Assembly: GCA_013373625.1 (NCBI GenBank)
Contig: JABXHM010000012.1
Location: forward strand, 1-64,000
From: Alteromonadaceae bacterium
GTDB taxonomy: Bacteria > Pseudomonadota > Gammaproteobacteria > Enterobacterales > Alteromonadaceae
Direction: 5' to 3'
DNA: 64,000 nucleotides
A program made the translations under genes and the position numbers. Positions 10,139-17,327 of this stretch are shown one piece after another. The number at the start of each line of letters is the position of its first letter. Within the stretch, counting starts at the first letter, position 1. The notes beneath the pieces are model-generated. The model was not told the origin of the DNA, searched no databases, and was given only the letters and a program-made list of their open reading frames with translations.

Positions 10139-10156
10139 ATGACATTCTTGTGACAT
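10139..10156 (-). promoter_or_regulatory. Pho-box-like site upstream of the TonB-dependent receptor
   Basis: On the minus strand the bases read ATGTCAC-AAGA-ATGTCAT: two TGTCA-bearing heptamers repeated every 11 bases with a four-base A-rich spacer, the layout of a PhoB-binding Pho box. It sits 50 bases upstream of the receptor start codon, in the gap after the preceding gene, where a -35-replacing activator site would be expected. No good -10 follows, so the assignment is an inference. Confidence 0.5.
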
Positions 10157-10215
10157 GGATGTCGGATAAAAAAATAAGATATCTCTAAAAAATAAAATTC
10201 AATTTAAACAGCATC

Positions 10216-11370
10216 TTAGAGCGTTTCAATTTTTTTGGATGACAGCGCGATACGATAGTCATATCGTAGTGAAGCGCCATCTCTGCGTGACTCAAACAGA
10301 AAAGCAGAAGCGAGATCTTCACCAAGTACAGCCGTAATTTCTTCCTTTATTTTGTTGCGGTTTTGATCGAGCTTTTTGGCCATCAGACCGTTGCGACGCA
10401 GATCATTGATGGCTTTCGCATGGCCACCATGTTGTTCCATCAAAGCTATAAGCTGCTCTGCCAGTAAGTGGTCGGCTTTGGTTGTGAGTGGATTCAGGAC
10501 CCAGCCTGTTTCGGTATTCTGGCGCTTGAGGGCATACCACAGGTAATAAAAGTAAGGCGTAGGCGTGAGTTTAATGGTAATGCCGTGTATGACAACCACC
10601 CTGCGGGGAATATCAAACGCTAAGGTAGCGTAGTGATCAAACGCCACTGCAAAAGACTGTTGGGGGTTTTCTGTACACTTATATGCAAGAGCCAGCCATT
10701 TGAGTTTTTGTATTGAAACCGGGCATGGGTTATGCCCGGCTATATTACTGATAATAGCCTTCAGGGGCATTGCTGATAGCTTGGGATGATTAGCAATCGC
10801 CTGTACCCATTGCTGCTGGTCGGGCTGTAATTGTTGTAATGCATCAATATCAGCACGTGACCAGTTTAATGCCTGGTACTGCGCAATCAGTGCTGTTTCC
10901 TGACGGGTAAGCGGGTGAGGTAAGTAGTACAAAGTAACTGCAATAAGTAAACACAAGACAAACTGACTACCAAGCAGGTTTAGCCAGTTAATTTGGCACT
11001 CAGCGGCCCCTGCGTAACTGAGATGGTGATGAGGATCGTTAAGCACCAACTCCCATTGCAAGCGTCTGAACAGGCGGGAATAAAATGTGACTTCAGGCTC
11101 TACACTTATGTTAGTAATGCGGCATTCCCTGAGCACCGGCACCAGACTGTCAATTTGCAGTGTATCCAGTTCCAGGCGAATTTTATTGAGCATAAAACTT
11201 ACGGCATCGTTATTTACGCCGCCAGAATAAATTTTACTCGGCGTGACCGAGGTATAAGCTTGTTGATACTGCTGATCAATAGAGCTCAGGATTCCCCATT
11301 TTGACCAGGCAACGGTAAGAAAACAACTTACTGCCCACAGCGCTACAAACAACGTAAAATGCCTAATCAT
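10216..11370 (-). CDS. Unrecognised inner-membrane protein with periplasmic loop and putative DNA-binding cytosolic part
   Basis: 384 residues; I do not recognise a named family. A helix at 5-22 and another at 129-150 bracket a periplasmic domain of about 105 residues with Cys83 and Cys125, which could form a disulfide. The remaining 230 residues are cytosolic and mainly helical. The last 110 residues begin with a strand (GITIKLTPTPYFYYLWYAL), continue through helices, and end with GLMAKKLDQNRNKIKEEI followed by a beta-hairpin-like LRYDYRIAL. That layout resembles a winged-helix output, but this is inference. The ATG overlaps the end of the upstream binding-protein-like gene by eight bases, so the two products are probably made in equal amounts and interact. 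The receptor operon lies 126 bases downstream. Confidence 0.7.
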   Translation of the reverse strand: MIRHFTLFVALWAVSCFLTVAWSKWGILSSIDQQYQQAYTSVTPSKIYSGGVNNDAVSFMLNKIRLELDTLQIDSLVPVLRECRITNISVEPEVTFYSRLFRRLQWELVLNDPHHHLSYAGAAECQINWLNLLGSQFVLCLLIAVTLYYLPHPLTRQETALIAQYQALNWSRADIDALQQLQPDQQQWVQAIANHPKLSAMPLKAIISNIAGHNPCPVSIQKLKWLALAYKCTENPQQSFAVAFDHYATLAFDIPRRVVVIHGITIKLTPTPYFYYLWYALKRQNTETGWVLNPLTTKADHLLAEQLIALMEQHGGHAKAINDLRRNGLMAKKLDQNRNKIKEEITAVLGEDLASAFLFESRRDGASLRYDYRIALSSKKIETL

Positions 11371-12190
11371 GTGGGCAACCCTCTGGCTCGGTCTGGGCTT
11401 GATTCAGGCCAACCAGCTTCGACATATACTCAATCAGTGGTGTCAGGGCGTCCGCAATTTCGCAAGTGACGGGATGAGGTAAGTGCCGGGCAAAAAAGAA
11501 ACTGGTACTGTTATTACTACTGATGACCGAGGTATAGCGAGCGTCAGGATGTCTGTTGGCAAACTGATCAATGGTGCTTAGCATATCAATATCACCCTGC
11601 TCAAATGCGTTATAGAGTGAGTAGATATCTGAGTAGTAGGTAATATTAAGCGTATCGATTGCGATTTGATGTGATTTGAGGCTCTGGAGTGGCAATAAAT
11701 AATGCGTGTGGCTGAGGGAGTCGTTAACCAGACCAATTCGGCGGGCGTTGAGTTCAGCGAAATTGATAGGATAACGACTGAACCAGCTTACTGAGAATCC
11801 ATCAATGTTAATAAGCGGCGCGTACAGATTGTCAAAGTCAGGTAGTAGCCCGTTAAGGCTGTGGGCGCGCCCCATGAGAACATCAAAGTCCTGGTTCAGC
11901 AAACTTACCGTTGACATGGATTCGCGTGGCAACCACGATACAGTGACGCTGGAATAATATTCGGCGATAACCGGTGATGCGCATAAGCGCCTGGACACTT
12001 GTTGCACTTTTGCAGGCATATACAGGCGAATGTGCAGCAGTGATTTATTGCTGGAACCTGTAGCGCAATTTAACTGGTTAAGCGATCCCAGGACAACTGA
12101 TGACGCAACATGTCGGGTGAGATACAAGTTGACACTTAACCCGACGAAAATCAGTAAACTGGTAATGAACAGAAAACGGTAACGGGACAT
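11363..12190 (-). CDS. Membrane-anchored PhnD-like periplasmic binding protein
   Basis: 275 residues from the ATG at 12190; a TTG ten codons earlier (12220) would add residues before the membrane helix and has no better ribosome site. Residues 6-25 form a signal or anchor helix. The rest looks like the type-2 periplasmic binding fold of the PhnD/ABC-phosphonate group: LLNQDFDVLMGRAHSLNG matches the conserved ligand strand, followed by RRIGLVNDSLSHTHYLLPLQSL and the AFEQGDIDMLSTID segment. No ABC permease or ATPase is nearby, so it is unlikely to serve uptake. Translational overlap with the following membrane protein points to a sensing role. The ligand could be phosphate- or phosphonate-like, as inferred from the neighbouring locus. 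Confidence 0.65.
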   Translation of the reverse strand: MSRYRFLFITSLLIFVGLSVNLYLTRHVASSVVLGSLNQLNCATGSSNKSLLHIRLYMPAKVQQVSRRLCASPVIAEYYSSVTVSWLPRESMSTVSLLNQDFDVLMGRAHSLNGLLPDFDNLYAPLINIDGFSVSWFSRYPINFAELNARRIGLVNDSLSHTHYLLPLQSLKSHQIAIDTLNITYYSDIYSLYNAFEQGDIDMLSTIDQFANRHPDARYTSVISSNNSTSFFFARHLPHPVTCEIADALTPLIEYMSKLVGLNQAQTEPEGCPHD

Positions 12191-12440
12191 TGGTACTGGC
12201 AAATAACAAACTAATCCCAAGTTTATGATGGTTTGGTTACAGTAATGTGAAAATGACAGTCGCCAATAACGCTCAACAAGCGGACCGAGTTACTCCCATG
12301 ATGCACTGGCGCTTTATAAAGAACGGCGCAAAAAGCCTGCTAACGTTTATATAATCTGGCGTTTTGTTTGCCCTGAGCCCCTGTCTATTCCCGTCATTGT
12401 AAAAAGAATATTAAGCTTCGCTCTCATAAACGGACTTTGG

Positions 12441-14738
12441 TTATTGCTTGCGCGTGAGGGGGAGTAACCATTGGTAATCAAACCATACCGGATTGGCTTG
12501 CAAAGCTGGCGCGGGTACCGGCCGTGATTCTGCGTTGGCTGCTGTGCGCAATAAAGAATATATCTGATGTTGGTGCGCTGCTGCTGGCGCTTGTTGAATA
12601 AACAGACTCATCTGCTCGTTCCATTTTTGCGTAGCCGGTTGGTCAGGCAGGGCAAGGAGTGCAGCGACAAAATGGTGGTTGTGGATATTTACCCGTTGAT
12701 CTGGTCCTTGCTGCAAGCGGCCAGTAAAAAACACGAAGGCGTCGTCGGTATTACCTGTCTGCATATAGGTGTTAAAAAGTACTGGCACCAGGCTGAATAT
12801 AGTATTGTCAAGCGACGGTAGATTCACTAACAGTTGCCGGGCAATTTCAGGTGCTTGCCGGGCCTGAGTGAAGCGCTGAAAACCCTGCCAAAAGCGCGCA
12901 TGCGGTGTATCGCCAAGCAACCTGGCGGTATGTTGAAACCACTCGTCGGCGTTTTCAGGCTGCCCCATCTCCATGTACAGTAAACCCAGATAGGCATTGT
13001 TAACCGGCGAGGCAGGATCTATACGATTCGACTGATGCATTGTGTCAATGGCGGCGGCTAGCTCACCGCGGCGGTGGTGTATTTTTGCGCGCCACACATA
13101 TGCCCAGGTATAGCTGTCGTCTATTTCAATTGCCTGCCCGGCAGATTGCAAGGCAGCCTCATAGTCACCACGCCAATAATACACTATGGCAAGATTCACG
13201 TTTATCCATGGTGATAACGGATCCTGTGCGTAGGCCTGGCGCGCATACGTGAGAGCGGTATCAAACTGGTTTCTGGCCAGCGCCAGTTCAGAGTGGATAT
13301 AAAGTGCTGTCGCGTTGTGCGGGTTACGCTTCAGTATGTCGTTGAGCGTCGCTTCGGCGAGTTTAAAATTGCCGTTATCAATAGCCAGTATGGTTTGTGC
13401 CAGCAACGCATTTTGCTCGGTAGGATCCTGTTTTAATGCGGTATTGATAGCGCTACGGGCCTTTCTATGGGCCTCCCCGCGCGGTAGATAGGTATCGTGA
13501 AAGTTATAGCGGGCGTATATATAGGCTAATTTACCATGTGCAGCGGCAAAATCAGGGGCTAAGTTTACCGCCTTTTGTAGCGCCGCTTCGGTTTGATAAT
13601 ACCATTCGCTGGTTTTACCGTTCATCAGCCAGTAGTTGCCTTTAAGGTAAAATTGGTAGGCTTCTACATTACTCACCGATCGCGTTTGTTGATCCACACT
13701 GTCAGCGGCAATTTGGGGCAGCAGCACCTGCTTAATCGCCGCGGCAATATTCTGCTGAATGGCATATAAACTGCTGGCCGTATTGGTATAGCTTTGTGAC
13801 CATGCGACGCGGTCACTATTGGCATCTATCAGACGTACCGATATTTTAAACTCATCTTTAATACGTCTGACGCTACCTTCAACCAGGTATCTGACATCCA
13901 GTTCGGTGGCGATCTGCATCAGAGATTTATCGGCAGTGTTAACCGCCAAAGTAGAGTATCGCGAGGGAACATTGAGTTCAGCAGTACTGGCCAGGGCATC
14001 GATAAGCTCTTCGGTCATACCCTCCGCAAGATAAAGCGTCGACTCGTCACTGCTTAACTGCCGCAAAGGCATAACGGCTACCGAGACACTCATTGGTGCT
14101 GTATTGTTTAACAAATCCGCTTTTTGTTGAGTGCTCATATAGCGCCATACAGACCCGCTAATGGCTAACAATACAATCGTGGTTATAACCAGTGTCCAGC
14201 GCTGTTTAACCGACCTAAACGCTATTGTTACCTTTGCTTTATCAGTCTTATCCTGAAGCGATGACTGCGTGGTAGCCGCTGGGTTGTGTGTTGTTGAGCT
14301 ATCCGTGCCCGGTGCTTTTGTATGAGTAGTGGGTTGCGGTTGACTGGCACTTTCAATGTGAGTCACAGGGCTATCTGGCACAGATGATTTAATGGCTGGC
14401 TTTTCCTGCCAGACGACTTCACCGCGTAATCGATAGCCTTTTTTAGGCACGGTTTGAATGAGTCGACGTTGCTGGCTGTCATTGAGAACCTGACGGAGCT
14501 GAGAAATGATCCGGGTCAGCGCTTCTTCTACTACGATCCTACCATTCCATACGTCACTGAGCAGTTCGTGGCGTTCTACGGTTTCGCCGGCGTCACAGGC
14601 CAGAATATACAGTACGTGTACGGCTTTTGGTTCGACGCGTTTTACCGACTTGCCGTGACGAACAGTATGATCGCCAATATCGACAACAAAATCATTGATA
14701 GTAAAACACCCTTTGCCGGGCAGCGGCTTAAAAGACAA
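12441..14738 (-). CDS. CadC/ToxR-like membrane transcription regulator with FlgO-like domain and TPRs
   Basis: 765 residues. An OmpR-type winged helix occupies about 10-105 (LLSDVWNGRIVVEEALTRIISQLR and VPKKGYRL are the recognition-helix and wing signatures). A Thr/Ser/Pro-rich linker runs to 175, a single membrane helix covers 181-198, and a FlgO-like domain follows (VAVMPLRQLSSDES, AEGMTEELIDALA, VRYLVEGSVRR). Tetratricopeptide repeats fill about 355-700 in the periplasm. Such one-component regulators sense outside the membrane and bind DNA directly. Translation appears to begin at TTG (14738), with GGAG nine bases before; the nearest ATG upstream hits a stop at once. It is divergent from the small TPR protein gene at 14971, the most likely target. 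Confidence 0.9.
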   Translation of the reverse strand: MSFKPLPGKGCFTINDFVVDIGDHTVRHGKSVKRVEPKAVHVLYILACDAGETVERHELLSDVWNGRIVVEEALTRIISQLRQVLNDSQQRRLIQTVPKKGYRLRGEVVWQEKPAIKSSVPDSPVTHIESASQPQPTTHTKAPGTDSSTTHNPAATTQSSLQDKTDKAKVTIAFRSVKQRWTLVITTIVLLAISGSVWRYMSTQQKADLLNNTAPMSVSVAVMPLRQLSSDESTLYLAEGMTEELIDALASTAELNVPSRYSTLAVNTADKSLMQIATELDVRYLVEGSVRRIKDEFKISVRLIDANSDRVAWSQSYTNTASSLYAIQQNIAAAIKQVLLPQIAADSVDQQTRSVSNVEAYQFYLKGNYWLMNGKTSEWYYQTEAALQKAVNLAPDFAAAHGKLAYIYARYNFHDTYLPRGEAHRKARSAINTALKQDPTEQNALLAQTILAIDNGNFKLAEATLNDILKRNPHNATALYIHSELALARNQFDTALTYARQAYAQDPLSPWINVNLAIVYYWRGDYEAALQSAGQAIEIDDSYTWAYVWRAKIHHRRGELAAAIDTMHQSNRIDPASPVNNAYLGLLYMEMGQPENADEWFQHTARLLGDTPHARFWQGFQRFTQARQAPEIARQLLVNLPSLDNTIFSLVPVLFNTYMQTGNTDDAFVFFTGRLQQGPDQRVNIHNHHFVAALLALPDQPATQKWNEQMSLFIQQAPAAAHQHQIYSLLRTAANAESRPVPAPALQANPVWFDYQWLLPLTRKQ

Positions 14739-14888
14739 CCTTTTTATCTCCGAAGATTCATTAGGTTTTTCTGTAACTAATTATAAATTAAAGAATTAAT
14801 TTATCTATTAGTAATTCGTTAGGATTTAATTATTTGTTCATCAGGCGTATCTATGGTTGATGACACATACTCAGTCGCAACAAAAATA

Positions 14889-14919
14889 TTAACAAGTAGT
14901 GGCTTTTTGTTAACAAGTA
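14889..14919 (+). repeat. Direct repeat of TTAACAAGTA, spaced 21 bases
   Basis: Two exact copies of TTAACAAGTA begin at 14889 and 14910, two helical turns apart, in the AT-rich gap between the CadC-like regulator and the small exported TPR protein. Phased direct repeats are what a ToxR/CadC-type dimer would bind. No protein-DNA evidence exists here, so the operator role is inferred. Confidence 0.5.
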
Positions 14920-14970
14920 TTTTGTGAACGATAAAGCCTAACAGAAAACATGTTCGTTGAGGAAATAACT

Positions 14971-15468
14971 ATGTCTTTTACTCGTCACATTGCTAAATCA
15001 CTAATCGCTGCTGCTTGCTGTTCACTAACGTTGGGTAGCGCCATAGCCGGCAGTACGTCTGGTCACATTACCGCTGATACCTATCGCCTGAAAACCAGTG
15101 TTGCTGACGTTAATGGTGTGCGTGAAATCGAATCTGGTCACTATGCCAAAGGTGTAGCGCGCACGAAAGCTGCGTTAGCGAAAACATCAGTCAGTGCTCG
15201 CCGCAGCCCGTTACACAATAACTTGTGTGTAGCATACGTCGCCATGGGTGAACTATCTGCTGCTAAACAACATTGTGATGCCGCAGTTGAAACCAGTAAA
15301 AACAACGTCTATGCACTCAATAACCGCGCTGTAATGAACTGCCTCACCGACAACCATCAGGCGTGTATTGCGGATTTGACCTGGGCGCAGCAAAAGTCAA
15401 AAGGTCAGCGTCTGGTAAAACAAAACCTGGATATCGCCAAACAACAGGATTTGTTGAGCAAAAATTAG
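14971..15468 (+). CDS. Small exported TPR-like protein
   Basis: 165 residues from the ATG at 14971, chosen because GAGGAAATAACT precedes it and because the resulting N-terminus is a good signal peptide ending in GSAIAG; an ATG seven codons earlier lacks both. The mature part carries about two to three helix-turn-helix tetratricopeptide-like units: residue patterns HNNLCVAYVAMGELSAAKQHC and ALNNRAVMNCLTDNHQACIADL. Cysteines in these units may pair in the periplasm. Function unknown. It is divergent from a CadC-like regulator whose own sensor part is built of TPRs, which suggests the pair belong together. Tandem terminators follow. Confidence 0.8.
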   Translation: MSFTRHIAKSLIAAACCSLTLGSAIAGSTSGHITADTYRLKTSVADVNGVREIESGHYAKGVARTKAALAKTSVSARRSPLHNNLCVAYVAMGELSAAKQHCDAAVETSKNNVYALNNRAVMNCLTDNHQACIADLTWAQQKSKGQRLVKQNLDIAKQQDLLSKN

Positions 15469-15529
15469 CCCTGAGCGCTTAACGAAAATATTTGCAGCAA
15501 CTGCTGTCGCTCTCCCGTTTTGAGCTGTA

Positions 15530-15552
15530 GCCCTTATTATGAGGGCCTTTTT
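15530..15552 (+). terminator. First of two tandem terminators after the TPR gene
   Basis: GCCCT at 15530-15534 pairs with AGGGC at 15542-15546 around TATTATG, followed by CTTTTT. A short rho-independent terminator for the plus-strand gene. Confidence 0.6.
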
Positions 15553-15581
15553 AGCCCCGATTCTATCGGGGCTTATTTTTT
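15553..15581 (+). terminator. Second, stronger terminator, shared with the convergent regA-like gene
   Basis: AGCCCCGA at 15553-15560 pairs with TCGGGGCT at 15566-15573 around TTCTA and is followed by TATTTTTT. The T-run overlaps the last codons and stop of the convergent minus-strand response regulator. Confidence 0.85.
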
Positions 15582-16106
15582 GGTCGGAGAAAATTTTTGT
15601 AACTTGCGTTGCAAGCTGCGCCGGTGCATGCCCAGTGATTCGGCTGTGCGTGAAACATTGCCATTGTTTTCATTAAGTACTCGTTGTATATGTTCCCATT
15701 CAACCTGAGCTGCCGTCAGATGTTGTAATCCGGATAGGGGCTCTTCTTCGTTGTTATTGTTTTGCAGTTTTTTGCGTAGCTCTGCAAAACTGGCCGGCTT
15801 GGCGAGATAATCTGTAGCCCCGCGCTTCATGGCCGTAACGGTAGTCGCAATGCTGGCATAGCCGGTCATCACGATTAAGTGCTCCGGGTTAAAGTGTTCT
15901 TTTAAGGCACTGATATAATCGAGTCCCAGCTCGTTGCCAATCATCATATCAAGCAAAATCCCGAAACACTTTACCTGAGGCGCTTTCAAGGCCTCACTCG
16001 CCTGATTAAATACAATGACTTCAAACTCTCCGGTCGCTAAGAAGCGTCGCTGCAGCACCTCGGTTAATCGCTGATCATCGTCAATAATAAGCAGTGTGGG
16101 TGTCAT
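15573..16106 (-). CDS. regA: RegA/PrrA/ActR-family redox response regulator
   Basis: 177 residues. The receiver has the acidic pocket IIDDD at 7-11, phosphoacceptor Asp53 in ILLDMM, Thr81 and Lys103 (LAKPAS). After a short linker the Fis-type helix-turn-helix at about 135-172 reads HIQRVLNENNGNVSRTAESLGMH then RRSLQRKLQK, the RegA/PrrA hallmark. In other proteobacteria this regulator adjusts respiration, cytochrome and redox genes to oxygen and quinone state. Its start codon overlaps the stop of the RegB-like kinase (ATGA at 16103-16106), so the pair is co-translated. It is the last gene of the same-strand series that begins with dld. Confidence 0.9.
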   Translation of the reverse strand: MTPTLLIIDDDQRLTEVLQRRFLATGEFEVIVFNQASEALKAPQVKCFGILLDMMIGNELGLDYISALKEHFNPEHLIVMTGYASIATTVTAMKRGATDYLAKPASFAELRKKLQNNNNEEEPLSGLQHLTAAQVEWEHIQRVLNENNGNVSRTAESLGMHRRSLQRKLQKFSPTKK

Positions 16107-17155
16107 ATAGTCTCCCTTGGAAGGGTGATGATAGTAATGACATGTTGGTTGTCACTGTTCCAGTTCACTTTACCGCCAAACTTTTCAATGGTTGCGTTGC
16201 TCAGTATGGCTCCTGCACCAAAGCCGGTCTGACTTTCGACCAGCCGTGCACCGAGGAAGTCGGGAGGCAGTGTTTTGTCGGCTGAAACAGGGTTGGTAAT
16301 TTTAAAACAAAGGGTATCAGCATCTAGCCAGGTTGTTACCTTCACGGGAGCGCCATTAGCGGCATCGCAAGCATTAATAACGATACTCGATAGTGCTGGC
16401 AGTAAGGTACGATCAGCTGTCACGCTGGCCGCTAATTCCTTGTCCGGCGCGGGCCAGTTTATATCTGCCTCAGGTCGAGCTAACAACAGGATTCGGCGTA
16501 TACCACGAATTAAGTCGCTTGCTGAAAAAGCCGATATCCGTGATTCCCGTACATCGTCAGCAACCTGTCGCCAGTTGTGCAACAGGTGTTGCAATTGGCG
16601 GAACTGAACAGATAAATCATCAACAAGTGATGCGGAAGGCGTTTCTTGCAGCTCTTCCAGTATCAGGTGCATGGTTTGGATGGGGGTGGCGGCATCGTGT
16701 GTGAGTTGCGCTGCGGCTGTGCCGATGGCCAGCAGCTGTTCATCACGTAGCTGGCGCTCGCGCAATTTTTGAATCGCTGCCGCTTTGGCGCTTAGCTGCA
16801 ACCGAAAATACAAAATCACAGTAGCGATTAACAAACTGGTTAAAATAAAACTGACAATCATGCCCTGGGCATGCTGTTGCATCATATCGCCGTGGCGATG
16901 CGCTGTTGGCAAGACTAATTGGGCACCTTGTGCCGCAATGCTGATACCCAGTACGGCTAAGCCATATTTAAAGGGCAACAGCGCCAGGCCCAGCACCAGC
17001 GGTACTAATAAAATGCTGCTGAAAGGGTTACTGGCCGCACCATTAACTGCGATTGACGCATTAACCAGCAGAATTTCAACCACCACGGTCATTAAGATAA
17101 TGCTTACCGGTGGCCTGCGGCCTCCGGAGTAAAGCAAATAGATAAGCAATAGCAT
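16103..17155 (-). CDS. regB: RegB/PrrB-family membrane sensor histidine kinase
   Basis: 350 residues. Hydrophobic helices fill about 1-118, then a dimerisation helix with His153 in LTHDAATPI, and an ATPase domain ending with GFGAGAILSNATIEKFGGKV. The quinone-site heptapeptide of RegB, GGxxNPF, is present as GAASNPF at 39-45. The conserved redox Cys of RegB, which lies in the helix after the H-box, is absent (the segment reads QFRQLQHLLHNWRQ). The N-terminus is short: the frame is open for only nine codons above the ATG and no start codon is available there, yet the peptide it would encode (FRYKGHQAI) resembles the missing first helix region of RegB. The partner RegA gene overlaps by four bases. 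Confidence 0.85.
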   Translation of the reverse strand: MLLLIYLLYSGGRRPPVSIILMTVVVEILLVNASIAVNGAASNPFSSILLVPLVLGLALLPFKYGLAVLGISIAAQGAQLVLPTAHRHGDMMQQHAQGMIVSFILTSLLIATVILYFRLQLSAKAAAIQKLRERQLRDEQLLAIGTAAAQLTHDAATPIQTMHLILEELQETPSASLVDDLSVQFRQLQHLLHNWRQVADDVRESRISAFSASDLIRGIRRILLLARPEADINWPAPDKELAASVTADRTLLPALSSIVINACDAANGAPVKVTTWLDADTLCFKITNPVSADKTLPPDFLGARLVESQTGFGAGAILSNATIEKFGGKVNWNSDNQHVITIITLPRETI

Positions 17156-17327
17156 GATAGCCTGGTGTCCCTTGTACCTGAATTAAGTTGTTTTTGGGGT
17201 AAATAGCTCGTTGCAGTATAGCGATAAATAATGCGTTTGGCTTCAGGTGTACAAGCCGAACTGAATGCGATATGTGCCGCCACAGTCAGGCACGGCTTTG
17301 GTTTGCATAAAACCAAAGCCAATCGTT

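Noticed and set aside
12235-12260. CTGTCAT and CTGTAAC on the minus strand upstream of the binding-protein-like gene
   Set aside because: Individual heptamers fit Pho half-sites, but they are 17 bases apart rather than 11, so I did not call a Pho box.
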